Below, in pieces: positions 1 to 8,306 of a stretch of DNA of 60,937 bases. Origin of the DNA: an uncultured Clostridia bacterium (GTDB lineage: Bacteria; Bacillota; Clostridia; Christensenellales; Aristaeellaceae). Numbering within the stretch: the first letter of the stretch is position 1; each line of letters begins with the position of its first letter. Both the position numbers and the translations under genes were made by a program. Below the pieces are notes generated by a model. That model worked only from the letters and a program-made list of their open reading frames with translations, was not told where the DNA came from and did not search any database. The stretch covers positions 1 through 60,937 of the forward strand of contig CAKUAV010000003.1 in the NCBI GenBank assembly GCA_934636425.1, given 5' to 3'.

Positions 1-1
1 G

Positions 2-724
2 GAGGTCATCGCCGCCGTGCAGCTGGGACGCGCCTGCCGCAACGTCGCCAACATCAAGGTGCGCCAGCCCATCGCCGCCATGTACATCAAGGGCGCGGCG
101 CTGGACGAGGCCGTCTCCGAGCTGATCGCCGACGAGCTGAACGTCAAGTCTGTCCGCTTCGTGAACGACGCGCGCGACTTTACCACCTATGAGCTGAAGC
201 CGCAGATGCGCACCCTCGGCCCGCGCTACGGCAAGCTGCTCGGCCGCATCGGCGCGCACCTCAAGACCATGGACGGCAACGCCGTCGTGGATGCGTTCGA
301 GCGCGGCGAGACCGTCTCCTTCGAGCTGGACGGCACCCTCGTCGAGCTGGGCAAGGACGACGTGCTGACCCGCCCGATGCAGAAGGAAGGCTTCGTGGCG
401 CAGATGGACGGCGATATGACCGTCGTGCTGGACGCGAACCTCACGCCCGAGCTGATCGAGGAGGGCTATGTCCGCGAGCTGATCAGCAAGATCCAGACCA
501 TGCGCAAGGACGCCGATTTCGACGTGACCGACCGCATCGCCGTGACCATCGAGGCCGACGACAAGCTGTCCGCCATCGCCGAAAAGGGCGCCGAGGACAT
601 CATGCGCGGCGTGCTGGCGCTGTCCGTCACGGCGGGCACGCCCGAGGAAGGCGCCGTGTCCCAGGAGTGGAACATCAACGGCGAGAAGGCCGTCATCGGC
701 GTGAAGGTCGTCGAGAAGCGCTGA
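2..724 (+). CDS. ileS: Isoleucine--tRNA ligase, C-terminal fragment (5' end outside window)
   Basis: Isoleucyl-tRNA synthetase charges tRNA-Ile in the cytoplasm. The reading frame is already open at base 2, so the catalytic core lies outside the window and about 240 residues remain. The fragment starts in the anticodon-binding domain (VQLGRACRNVANIKVRQPI, close to the classical motif) and continues into a tail with LKPQMRTLGPRYGKLLGRI and EEGYVRELISKIQTMRKDA. This tail is typical of the type 2, eukaryote-like IleS (DUF5915 region). I see no CxxC zinc motif of the kind that ends type 1 IleS. Type 2 enzymes are generally less sensitive to mupirocin (family knowledge, not tested here). The internal GTG at 17 is not a real start. 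Confidence 0.9.
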   Translation, partial: EVIAAVQLGRACRNVANIKVRQPIAAMYIKGAALDEAVSELIADELNVKSVRFVNDARDFTTYELKPQMRTLGPRYGKLLGRIGAHLKTMDGNAVVDAFERGETVSFELDGTLVELGKDDVLTRPMQKEGFVAQMDGDMTVVLDANLTPELIEEGYVRELISKIQTMRKDADFDVTDRIAVTIEADDKLSAIAEKGAEDIMRGVLALSVTAGTPEEGAVSQEWNINGEKAVIGVKVVEKR

Positions 725-748
725 GCCGTGTTTCCGTAAACTGAAAGT

Positions 749-790
749 GCGCCCCGCGGGAGGAGAAAATTCCTCGCGCGGGGCGCTTTG
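749..790. terminator. Bidirectional rho-independent terminator after ileS
   Basis: A 16 bp G+C-rich stem with a single mismatch (arms 749-764 and 771-786) encloses a short AAAA-rich loop and is followed by CTTTG. It lies between the convergent ends of ileS (+) and the sialidase-like gene (-) and could serve both. Confidence 0.7.
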
Positions 791-821
791 TGCCGTTATG
801 CACTGGTCTTTGGGCGCGCGC

Positions 822-1922
822 TCAGCCGTCCAGAGCGACCTTCATGATCGACAGCGACTGGTCTGAAAAAGTGATGTGCTGCGGGTCGCTCTCGTCGCAG
901 TGGCTGCTCATATACGCGCACAAAAGCGCGCGATCGTGCGTTTCGATCATCGCCGGATAGCAGTAGTTGCCGTTTTCATCGTCCTCGAGGGTGAACAGCT
1001 CGCCCCACGTCTTTCCGTCGTCGGTGGACGAGCGCAGCACGAGCGGCGTGCGGCCGAGATAGGAGCGGTGCTTTACGCCGTTATAGTGCGGCACGGGGTT
1101 GTAGGCGGCGAAAATCGTGCCGTCCGACAGGCGATGCAGCTCCATGGGCGCGCGCGGCGATGTGAACTCGGACGGCTCCGGCGGGGTAAACGTGTCCATG
1201 CCGTCCAGCGAGAAGCACTGATACTGATAGCACAGCATTGTGCGCGCCCACAGCCAGATCACGCCGTTTTTCAGCTCGATGATGCCGGGTTCCTCCATGC
1301 CCTGCGCCTGCGCCAGCCGTCCGGACAGTGCGACGCGCGCATTCGTCGCGGTGAACGACGCGCCCTCGTCGTCCGATACGAAGCAGACGGGCATGGCGTA
1401 ACTCTCGGAGAACAGGCAGTATTCGTCCTCCTCCTGCGTGCGCGCGCAGCTGTATTTGGCGGCCGCCGCGGCGATCCGGCCGTCGGAGAGTCGGATGAAG
1501 CGGTCGTTGTTGAACACATAGTAGCCGCGCTGAACGTGCTTGAACGAGCAGGTCATGGGCGCAAAGTGAACGCCGTCCTGAGAAACGGCGCGCCCCAGAT
1601 GGCTCGAGCCGTCCGAGTCCTCCTTGACGATGAAGAAGAAGCACAAGCTGCCGTCCTTGAGCGTCATGCCGGACACGCTCATGATGTTCTTCACGCCGAA
1701 ATCGGATGCGCGGGCGATGATCTCCGGCGCGCTCCATGTTTCGCCCTCGTCGCGGGAGCGTATGAGCGCGATGTCGCAGGGATCGTCGTCGTCGCCCAAT
1801 CCGGTGCTGAAGTGGCTGTAGGCGAAGAGTATGTCGCCGTTTGGCGCGCGCAGGAAGGAGCCCTCGCTGTTGCGGCCGGACTGCTCGCTGTTGGGCAGAT
1901 GAAAGACGAGACGCTTGTTCAT
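822..1922 (-). CDS. Sialidase-like BNR/Asp-box repeat protein
   Basis: Predicted six-bladed beta-propeller glycosidase of the exo-alpha-sialidase/BNR superfamily, which removes terminal sialic acid from glycans. Asp-box motifs are visible at residues 56-63 (SRDEGETW) and 298-306 (SSTDDGKTW), with a degenerate one near 185 (SDDEGASF). There is no signal peptide, so the enzyme is probably cytoplasmic and acts on imported oligosaccharides. Its ATG overlaps the stop codon of the upstream pnuC-like gene by 4 bp (ATGA), which implies translational coupling. BNR proteins vary in substrate and the catalytic Tyr/Glu pair cannot be assigned by eye, so another glycosidase activity is possible. Confidence 0.75.
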   Translation of the reverse strand: MNKRLVFHLPNSEQSGRNSEGSFLRAPNGDILFAYSHFSTGLGDDDDPCDIALIRSRDEGETWSAPEIIARASDFGVKNIMSVSGMTLKDGSLCFFFIVKEDSDGSSHLGRAVSQDGVHFAPMTCSFKHVQRGYYVFNNDRFIRLSDGRIAAAAAKYSCARTQEEDEYCLFSESYAMPVCFVSDDEGASFTATNARVALSGRLAQAQGMEEPGIIELKNGVIWLWARTMLCYQYQCFSLDGMDTFTPPEPSEFTSPRAPMELHRLSDGTIFAAYNPVPHYNGVKHRSYLGRTPLVLRSSTDDGKTWGELFTLEDDENGNYCYPAMIETHDRALLCAYMSSHCDESDPQHITFSDQSLSIMKVALDG

Positions 1923-2605
1923 GGTATTTTCTCCTTTTCATGAGAGATTTGTTCCCTGTAGAGGCGCATGATCCTCTTCAGCGCAATGATCTGACAGACC
2001 ATCGAATAGAGCGCGTATATCAGATATGTGATCTGCGCGGGATGCTCGCGCAGCATGGCGGCGAAGAGGACGATATTGACCGCGCCCGAGAGTATCATCA
2101 GCGGCGCGTATTCGATATAGGCCAGCATGGTCAAAAGCGAAATGAGTATGCCCAGAAGCGATGTGGAAATGTCGAGTATGCGATAGCCGGAATCGGCGCG
2201 GGAGAGTATCAGCCACGCCGCGCCCCAGCAGAGCGCAAACAACCCGGCGACGAGCAGCCTCTGCCGGTTCGTCAGGGCGCGAAACACAGTCGACTGCCCC
2301 TGCGGGCGACGCTTCCAGCGAAAATAGGTGGCGAACTGAATCGTGCACGAAAACAGCACGGCATAGGCGGCGGACGCGTAGAGCTTAAAGTGCGCGTAGA
2401 CCACGGCATAGAGCAGCGAATTGCACGCGCCGATCAGATAGGCGGTGCGGCTGACGCGCGACTGCAGCAGCCCCACGCAGAGCGACACATACAGCGGCAG
2501 TATGTTGATAAGCGACTGTCTGAAGACGACGCCCGTCGCGGTGATCAGCGCGGCGGTGACAATCATCAGCATCAGCATGGGGCGCGGAAGCGCAATGCGG
2601 CGCAT
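1919..2605 (-). CDS. pnuC: PnuC-family nicotinamide riboside/vitamin transporter
   Basis: Integral membrane protein of 228 residues with about seven hydrophobic segments. The middle part (GACNSLLYAVVYAHFKLYAS followed by an FATYFRWKRR-type loop) and the C-terminal segment (YALYSMVCQIIALKRI) resemble PnuC transporters, which bring in nicotinamide riboside or related vitamins by facilitated diffusion. Translation starts at ATG 2605 behind a GAGG; a sigma-A promoter lies about 75 bp upstream. It is translationally coupled to the sialidase-like gene downstream. Symbol and substrate are inferred from family pattern only; other PnuC-like proteins carry thiamine or riboflavin. Confidence 0.65.
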   Translation of the reverse strand: MRRIALPRPMLMLMIVTAALITATGVVFRQSLINILPLYVSLCVGLLQSRVSRTAYLIGACNSLLYAVVYAHFKLYASAAYAVLFSCTIQFATYFRWKRRPQGQSTVFRALTNRQRLLVAGLFALCWGAAWLILSRADSGYRILDISTSLLGILISLLTMLAYIEYAPLMILSGAVNIVLFAAMLREHPAQITYLIYALYSMVCQIIALKRIMRLYREQISHEKEKIP

Positions 2606-2679
2606 AAAAAGAGCCTCGCATTCTGGCGTGATTTTGAGAGCGCCCGGCGACGCGGCCTTCTGCGATGCGCTCCATAAGA

Positions 2680-2708
2680 GGTTATATCACAAATTGGACC
2701 GCAGAGCA
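2680..2708 (-). promoter_or_regulatory. Sigma-A promoter for pnuC-sialidase operon
   Basis: On the - strand, TTGCTC (2703-2708), a 17 bp spacer, and TATAAC (2680-2685) preceded by TG, giving an extended -10. It lies about 75 bp upstream of the pnuC start codon. Confidence 0.6.
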
Positions 2709-2751
2709 ATGCCGCCGCAGGACATTCCTGCGCGCGGACGGCTGATTCTGT

Positions 2752-2917
2752 AAAGGCGACGCCGCACAAACGAGGTGGTCGGCCGGCGAATGGATTTTTC
2801 GTCAGATGCAAATGCAGATTTCGAAGGTTTACTGGAGGTAAATCGAGAAATTTGCATGCCGCAGATGGCGGGAAAGACATCGCCTGATGCGCCGCCGAAT
2901 TGTGCGGCATCGCCTAA
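2752..2917. mobile_element. Family B palindromic MITE-like element, copy B1
   Basis: A 166 bp non-coding element whose ends (AGGCGACGCCGCACAA and TTGTGCGGCATCGCCT) form a 16 bp terminal inverted repeat with one C-A mismatch. Internally it holds TTTACtggagGTAAA and a nearly symmetric TGCAGATT/AATTTGCA pair. A second copy lies at 38193-38360. It sits between divergent pnuC and the AraC gene, ending 9 bp before the regulator's -35 box. No transposase is nearby. Confidence 0.8.
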
Positions 2918-2926
2918 AATCCCGTC

Positions 2927-2955
2927 TTGACAAACGCGCCGCTCGCCGCCATAAT
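2927..2955 (+). promoter_or_regulatory. Consensus sigma-A promoter of AraC-type regulator
   Basis: TTGACA (2927-2932), 17 bp spacer, CATAAT (2950-2955). The hexamers overlap the longest possible open frame of the following gene, so the true start must be downstream (GTG 2996). Confidence 0.85.
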
Positions 2956-2995
2956 GGGGCGGGAACGGCTTTTTTATGGAAATGGAGGAATAACC

Positions 2996-3850
2996 GTGCA
3001 AATTGTGATTCCGGAGCGGCGCGTCTACAGCGTCCATGTGGAAAATGTGACGGTCGAACTGCTCGTCGAGGAGGGCGGCGCGCAGTTCGACAGCCGTTTG
3101 GTCGACATGACGCCGCACACGCACGCTTATCACGAACTGTTCGCCTGCACCGCCGGTGAAGTGGTCATCAGCACGGAAAGGGGCGAAATCAGGCTGCGCG
3201 CGGGCGATCTGGCGATGATTCCGGCCAATGTGCGCCATGTGTCGCGCGTGGCGGGCGCGCTCAGCGCGTACAGGGCGGTCGGCGTGCGCTTCATCCGCCA
3301 TCCGCGCGCTGCGGGTCAGGATCTGTTCGGGCGGCTGAACGCGCTCTGCGGCGTACAGGCGCGCGACCTGCCCTCGCTCTGCGCGTCCGTTTCCGAACTG
3401 GCCGACTATGCCGGCGCGGACGACTGCCTGCCCGCGCTCAAGCTGACGCTGCTGCTCTGCGAGCTGGCCGGCACGACCGGCGGCGCTTGTGCAGAGACGG
3501 CGCAGGCGCTGTCCGACCGCGATCTGAAGCGCGCGTCGCAGCTGGATTATTTCATCAACACCTGCTTTATGAATTCTCTGACGGCGGATTTTGTGGCCTC
3601 TCAGCTCTTCGTCAGCCCGCGCCAGCTGTCGCGCCTCGTCAAAAAGCGCTACGGCGTGTCCCTCCGGCAGGCCGTGACGAAAAAACGCGTGAGCGTGGCG
3701 GCTGAGATGTTGCGGGAGGGCGGTCAGTCCATTGCGGACGTCGCGTTTTCGGTCGGATTCGGCTCCGTACACAGCTTCTACCGCGCCTTTTCAGAAGAAT
3801 ACGGCCTCTCGCCGCAGGAGTACCGCAGGCGGGAAGGCCGCATGGAGTGA
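2996..3850 (+). CDS. AraC family transcriptional regulator (cupin + HTH)
   Basis: DNA-binding regulator of 284 residues. The N-terminal half is a cupin-like sensor (PHTHAYHELF, then RAGDLAMIPANVRHV). The C-terminal 100 residues form the double helix-turn-helix of AraC/XylS, with the family signature IADVAFSVGFGSVHSFYRAF and PQEYRRR near the end. GTG 2996 is chosen because GGAGG lies 7 bp upstream and a consensus promoter covers 2927-2955. It is divergent from pnuC-sialidase and is the natural candidate to control that operon in response to a sugar. It ends only 5 bp from the convergent DHHW gene with no visible terminator. Confidence 0.85.
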   Translation: MQIVIPERRVYSVHVENVTVELLVEEGGAQFDSRLVDMTPHTHAYHELFACTAGEVVISTERGEIRLRAGDLAMIPANVRHVSRVAGALSAYRAVGVRFIRHPRAAGQDLFGRLNALCGVQARDLPSLCASVSELADYAGADDCLPALKLTLLLCELAGTTGGACAETAQALSDRDLKRASQLDYFINTCFMNSLTADFVASQLFVSPRQLSRLVKKRYGVSLRQAVTKKRVSVAAEMLREGGQSIADVAFSVGFGSVHSFYRAFSEEYGLSPQEYRRREGRME

Positions 3851-3855
3851 GCTTT

Positions 3856-4953
3856 TTATCGATTCAGGAAGAACAGATTGGTGTCGCCGACAAACGAGCG
3901 CAGGCTGTAGGAGATCGCGACGCAGTCTATGCCGTTTTCCTCGATATAGGCGCTCAGGCTGTCGCGGTAATAGCGCAGATCGAGCGCGTGAATCTCGGAA
4001 AACGCGCCGCACAGGAAGGGGATCTCGCAGTCGGCGTAGGAATCGCGGATCAGCAGGAGCTTTTTGCCCTCATTGCCCGTCCGCACCACGGCCAGCGGCT
4101 GATTGCCGCCCATGAAGAAGGCGTATTTGTCCTTCACGGCCAGCTTTTCCGCGTCGTAGAGCCCCGTGACGACCTCCTTTTCGCCCTCGATGTGGGTGAC
4201 GGTGATTTCGCCGCCCGGCACATAAACGTCGATGCCGTCGGGCTGTATGTAGCGCGCGCCCGAGCGGGAATAGAGCGTGCCATAAAACGCGTCGGTGACG
4301 CGCACGGGCGCGCTGTCTGCGGCGCAGGTTTCTATGCCCATGCCGTCCAGAAGCGCCTGCGCCCCGTAGAGCGCGCCCAGAGACGTCCAGTGGTGATCTG
4401 TGCGGTAGTAGAGCGCCTCGTCTGAGTGGGCGCTGAGCGCCGAGAGCGTGTCGATGGAAACGGCCTTCGTCTCGGCGGCGAGCCTTTCGATCAGCGCGCG
4501 CTCGTCGCAGCGGGGCGCGCCGGCGGGCAGCTTGTCCCGCCAGATTTCCGCCGCCGAGGGAATGAGCGTGAAATAGACCGGCACGGCGCTGTTTTCGGCA
4601 AAGCGATTGACAGCGGACAGATTGGCGGCCAGCCGATCCGCGTCCGGCTCGTCTATGCGCTCGATCAGCGTATCGGAGCATATGTACACGCCGTTGTTCT
4701 CGCGCTTGCCCAGCAGGCGCTCCGCGTAGGCCTTGAGCGCGATCCAATGATCGCGCAGGGCGAACTGATCGGTGACATAGCTCTCCGCGTCGCTCTCAAA
4801 CCGCCCGGAAAAGACGCTTCCCAGCGACAGCGCGGGCTTCCCGGCCAGATTGCGGTTTTCCATATCGGAAAACGTCCGATCGGGCAGAGCGATGTTCAGC
4901 AGGAGAAAGCCGCCCAGGAAAGCGACGAAGAGAATGACAAGCGCTTTTTTCAT
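3856..4953 (-). CDS. DHHW-motif (AlgX/AlgJ-like) SGNH-type exported protein
   Basis: Membrane-anchored extracytoplasmic protein of 365 residues. Residues 4-22 form a signal anchor and TDHHW at 185-189 is the DHHW family hallmark shared with AlgJ/AlgX-type acetyltransferase partners. Together with the MBOAT protein encoded 14 bp upstream it probably O-acylates a cell-surface polymer: the MBOAT moves the acyl group across the membrane and the SGNH-like protein transfers it. The polymer cannot be deduced. The convergent AraC gene ends 5 bp away. Confidence 0.8.
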   Translation of the reverse strand: MKKALVILFVAFLGGFLLLNIALPDRTFSDMENRNLAGKPALSLGSVFSGRFESDAESYVTDQFALRDHWIALKAYAERLLGKRENNGVYICSDTLIERIDEPDADRLAANLSAVNRFAENSAVPVYFTLIPSAAEIWRDKLPAGAPRCDERALIERLAAETKAVSIDTLSALSAHSDEALYYRTDHHWTSLGALYGAQALLDGMGIETCAADSAPVRVTDAFYGTLYSRSGARYIQPDGIDVYVPGGEITVTHIEGEKEVVTGLYDAEKLAVKDKYAFFMGGNQPLAVVRTGNEGKKLLLIRDSYADCEIPFLCGAFSEIHALDLRYYRDSLSAYIEENGIDCVAISYSLRSFVGDTNLFFLNR

Positions 4954-4967
4954 AGGGGCGTCTCCTT

Positions 4968-6362
4968 TCAGAAGCGGAAATAGAGGAACGGGTTGTATGT
5001 GGAATCCACCAGATAGGCGGTCGATAGCACGAGCGCGATCAGGCAGAGTATGAGCGCCATTGCGCCGCGCGGCTTCTCCTTCAGCTTATGCCACGCGCGC
5101 GCCCCCAGCGGCGTGCTGGCGAGGATCAGTATCGGGAACAGGCGCGCATAGCTCGTGATGTAATAGCCGTCCATGGCGGTATAGAGCGGCGCGCCGCTCA
5201 GGCCGAACATCGCGGCCAGATAGCGCCCGCACGCGCCCACATCCTCCAGCGCAAACAGCGCCCAGCCCAAAGCGATAAAGAACAGCGCGTATATGTGCCC
5301 GACGGCGCGCGGCGCTCTTTCCAGCCCCTTGAGCAGGAACAGCTTTTCCAGCATCAGCAGCACGGCGAAATACAGTCCCCACAGGAGGAAATTCCAGCTC
5401 GCGCCGTGCCAGAGGCCGGTGGCCGCCCACACGATCAGTATATTGACAAGCCAGCGCGCCTTGCCCTTGCGGTTGCCGCCCAGCGGGATATAGACGTAGT
5501 TGCGGAACCACGCGCCCAGCGATATGTGCCAGCGCCGCCAGAATTCGGTGATGCTGCGCGAAATATAGGGGTAGTTGAAGTTGCGCATGAACTCAAAGCC
5601 CAGCATGCGCCCCAGCCCCACGGCCATATCGGAATAGCCGGAAAAGTCGAAGTATATCTGGAAGGAAAAGGCGATTACGCCCAGCCATGCGCCCACGCAG
5701 CTCGGCGCGGCGGCGGCCTTGTACACGTCCCACAGCGCGCCGATGCTGTTGGCCAGCAGCACCTTCTTGGCCAGACCGACGACGAACACCTCCACGCCCG
5801 ACGCAAACTGGGAGACGCCCGTCGAGCGCTCGCGCAGCTGATCGTCCAGATCGCGGTATTGCAGTATCGGGCCGGCGATGAGCTGCGGAAACAGCGTCAC
5901 GAACGTGCCGAACGTCACGAAGTTCTTCTGAGAGCGCGCCTCGCCGCGATAGACGTCTATCGTGTAGGACATGGTCTGGAACGTGTAAAACGATATGCCG
6001 ATGGGCAGCGTCAGCCCCAGCGGCTTAAGCGACGAGAACAGTCGGATGGAGCGCAGATTCTCGATCACAAAATCGAAATACTTGAAGAAAAAGAGCAGCG
6101 CGAGATTGAACAGCACCGACAGAAGCACCACGCGCCGCGCCTTTTTGTCCTCGGCGCGGAATTTCTCCACCATCAGGCCGAAGCCGTAGTTGACCGCGAT
6201 GGACGCGATCATCACGGCCAGATAGACCGGCTCGCCCCAGCCGTAAAACAGCAGGCTGGCGGCAAACAGCACGGGATTGCGCCCCTTGAGCGGCACGACA
6301 TAGTAGACCGCCAGCACGATGGGCAGATAGACAAAGAGGAACATCAGGCTGCTGAATACCAT
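4968..6362 (-). CDS. MBOAT family membrane-bound O-acyltransferase (AlgI/DltB-like)
   Basis: Polytopic membrane protein of 464 residues, the usual size for AlgI-like MBOATs. The family motifs are clear: DFSGYSDMA (239-247), EFWRRWHISL (273-282) and LWHGASWNF (317-325), with H319 the invariant catalytic histidine. It likely passes acyl groups to the DHHW protein encoded just downstream for O-acetylation of an exopolysaccharide or wall polymer. Start ATG 6362 follows a GGGAG. A TSUP permease gene lies 24 bp upstream in the same direction. Confidence 0.9.
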   Translation of the reverse strand: MVFSSLMFLFVYLPIVLAVYYVVPLKGRNPVLFAASLLFYGWGEPVYLAVMIASIAVNYGFGLMVEKFRAEDKKARRVVLLSVLFNLALLFFFKYFDFVIENLRSIRLFSSLKPLGLTLPIGISFYTFQTMSYTIDVYRGEARSQKNFVTFGTFVTLFPQLIAGPILQYRDLDDQLRERSTGVSQFASGVEVFVVGLAKKVLLANSIGALWDVYKAAAAPSCVGAWLGVIAFSFQIYFDFSGYSDMAVGLGRMLGFEFMRNFNYPYISRSITEFWRRWHISLGAWFRNYVYIPLGGNRKGKARWLVNILIVWAATGLWHGASWNFLLWGLYFAVLLMLEKLFLLKGLERAPRAVGHIYALFFIALGWALFALEDVGACGRYLAAMFGLSGAPLYTAMDGYYITSYARLFPILILASTPLGARAWHKLKEKPRGAMALILCLIALVLSTAYLVDSTYNPFLYFRF

Positions 6363-6386
6363 AATATCAGTCTCCCGTCGAGTTAA

Positions 6387-7145
6387 TCAGGCGAACCACT
6401 GTACAATCAGGCGTATGATGAGCAGCGCCAGCACGCCCAGCATGATATAGCGGATGAGCTTTGCGCCGCGCCGCATGGCCAGATACGAGCCGATATAGCC
6501 GCCCGCAATCGAGAACGCCGCCGCCGGCAGAGCGAGCGCAAACAGCACCTCGCCGCCCAGCATCAGCGAGACCAGCGCGGAGATGTTGCTGGCCAGATTG
6601 ATCAGCTTGGCGCTGCCCGAGGCGGTGATCATATCCATGCCGATGAGATAGGTCAGCCCCATTATGAGCAGCGTGCCGGTGCCCGGGCCGAAGAAGCCGT
6701 CGTACAGCCCGCAGGCCAGGCCGATGCCCGCGCAGCCCCACAGCCGTCCCGCCGTCATGGGCGCGCTCTGCTCGGGCGCGTCCTTCTTGAGGAGCAGTAT
6801 CAGCGCCATGAGCGGAATGACCACCACCAGCAGTATGCGGATGATCTCCGGATCGCACAATTGCAAAAGCTCCGCGCCCAGATATGCGCCGGGCAGCGCG
6901 CCCGCAATCGCGCAGAGCGACGGCTTGACCAGCAGCTTGCCGCCGCGCAGGAATTTGCCGGTGGCGACCAGCGTGCCCAGGCAGGCGGACATCTTGTTTG
7001 AGCCGGAGGCCAGCGCCGGGGGCAAACCGGTGAGCAGATAGGCCGGCAGCGAAATCAGGCCGCCGCCCCCGCCTATGGCGTCCACAATGGCGGCCAGAAA
7101 GGCGAGCGGGCAGACCGTGAGCAGCATGGAAAGCGTTACAGCCAT
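6387..7145 (-). CDS. TSUP family transporter (sulfite exporter TauE/SafE-like)
   Basis: Membrane protein of 252 residues with about eight hydrophobic segments and the typical TSUP pattern: AIVDAIGGGGGLISLPAYL near the N-terminus and a matching second half with DGFFGPGTGTLLIMGL. TSUP proteins move organosulfur compounds, sulfite or sulfoacetate; the substrate is not readable from sequence. Start ATG 7145 has an AAGGAG. A perfect-looking hairpin without a T-run (7187-7218) lies upstream, so transcription boundaries are unclear. Confidence 0.85.
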   Translation of the reverse strand: MAVTLSMLLTVCPLAFLAAIVDAIGGGGGLISLPAYLLTGLPPALASGSNKMSACLGTLVATGKFLRGGKLLVKPSLCAIAGALPGAYLGAELLQLCDPEIIRILLVVVIPLMALILLLKKDAPEQSAPMTAGRLWGCAGIGLACGLYDGFFGPGTGTLLIMGLTYLIGMDMITASGSAKLINLASNISALVSLMLGGEVLFALALPAAAFSIAGGYIGSYLAMRRGAKLIRYIMLGVLALLIIRLIVQWFA

Positions 7146-7259
7146 GGGAATTCGTCTCCTTGCGTGATTTTCAGAATACAGCCGAACGCCCGCGAGAGAT
7201 GAGACTCTTTCGCGGGCGATGATTATAAGGCCGATTTCATGCGGCGCATGGCCGTTTCC

Positions 7260-8258
7260 TCAGCGATGACGGCCTGCGCCGCCGCCGCGGGAAGCGCCGC
7301 CGCCGCCCGAACGGCCGCCGCCGAAGCCGCCGGAGGGACGGCCGCTGCCAAAGCCCGAGGGACGCGAGCCGCCGGAGGGACGGCCGCTGCCAAAGCTCGA
7401 GGGGCGCGAGCCGCCGGAGGGTCGGCCGCTGCCAAAGCCCGAGGGCGGCGGGCCGAAGCCGCCCGGCCGCGACGACATGGGAGGCCGCGGGGGTCGGGGC
7501 GGACGGGGCGCGATGATGACGGTCGGCCCGCGGCGGCGCGGGGGCGGGGGCGGCATACCCACGCCGCCTTGCCAGGCGCGCCTGCGCCGGCGTCTGGAAT
7601 TGACCGCGCTGATCAGCACGATGACGATCACGATCAGCACGATCAACAGTATGCCGCCGCCATCGCCGCTGCTCTTCGAGCTGCTGACAGGGGGCGTATA
7701 GACGTTTTCCGCGCGGACGGCTCTGTAGTCGTCATAGAGCGTTGTGTCGAGTGTCAGATTGAGATTGTAGATCCCCACGACCGCGTCGAACAGCGCGGTG
7801 AACAGCTTCTCAGCGCCGGCGGAGTAGTCCTTTGCGGCAAAATCCGGCTCGAGGTCGTTGAGGAGCATATCGTCCAGATCGCCGGAGGTGATGTAGTCCT
7901 GCAGTCCCTTGCCCTGCATGAGCCAGTAATCGTCGTCGTCGATGGCCATGAGCAGCAGAATGCCGTTGTTTTTGTCGCTGGAGCCGACGTCCCAGCTGTT
8001 GAACAGCGTGTAGGCGTAGTCCTCGATGGAGGCCGTGCCGGTGGTGGGCACGGTGACAAAGACGATCTGCGCGCCGCAGGCGGCATAGAGCTTGTCGTTG
8101 TTGAGCACGATCAGGCCCTCGACCTCGTCGCTTAAAACGTTCGCGCTGTCGTTGACGTAAAAATCCTCTGTGGGCTGAACGACCTTGGGAGCGGCCAGCG
8201 CCGATGCGGCCGTCAGCAGCAGCGCAAGAAGCAGGGCAGAGAGTCGTTTGAGCGTCAT
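7260..8258 (-). CDS. TPM domain protein with Gly/Ser/Arg-rich tail
   Basis: Exported membrane protein of 332 residues. A signal peptide (KRLSALLLALLLTAASALA) is followed by a TPM domain (roughly residues 30-165; VNDSANVLSDE and NNGILLLMAIDDDDYWLMQG), a transmembrane helix (GILLIVLIVIVIVLISAV), a basic stretch and a low-complexity tail containing a 14-residue FGSGRPSGGSRPS-type repeat. TPM proteins often accompany LemA proteins, as here. ATG 8258 is chosen because AAAGGA precedes it and the signal peptide begins there; the frame stays open further upstream. Function is unknown, perhaps membrane-protein quality control. Confidence 0.8.
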   Translation of the reverse strand: MTLKRLSALLLALLLTAASALAAPKVVQPTEDFYVNDSANVLSDEVEGLIVLNNDKLYAACGAQIVFVTVPTTGTASIEDYAYTLFNSWDVGSSDKNNGILLLMAIDDDDYWLMQGKGLQDYITSGDLDDMLLNDLEPDFAAKDYSAGAEKLFTALFDAVVGIYNLNLTLDTTLYDDYRAVRAENVYTPPVSSSKSSGDGGGILLIVLIVIVIVLISAVNSRRRRRRAWQGGVGMPPPPPRRRGPTVIIAPRPPRPPRPPMSSRPGGFGPPPSGFGSGRPSGGSRPSSFGSGRPSGGSRPSGFGSGRPSGGFGGGRSGGGGASRGGGAGRHR

Positions 8259-8306
8259 GTCCGCATCAGTCCTTTCATGATGAGATGCCATGTGGAACGT
8301 CACGGG

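Noticed and set aside
876..1943. + strand frame opposite the sialidase-like gene
   Set aside because: Shadow frame; the Asp-box motifs and the ATGA overlap support the - strand gene.
2572..2910. Small ORFs through elements B1 and B2 with a shared peptide (SFPPSAACKFLDLPPV)
   Set aside because: The shared peptide only reflects the repeated DNA; no ribosome binding site and the element is palindromic, so coding is unlikely.
2927..2995. Upstream extension of the AraC gene
   Set aside because: The segment is the promoter itself (TTGACA-17-CATAAT); the GTG at 2996 has the ribosome binding site.
7187..7218. Hairpin between the TSUP and TPM genes
   Set aside because: Good stem, but no T-run on either side, so I did not call it a terminator.
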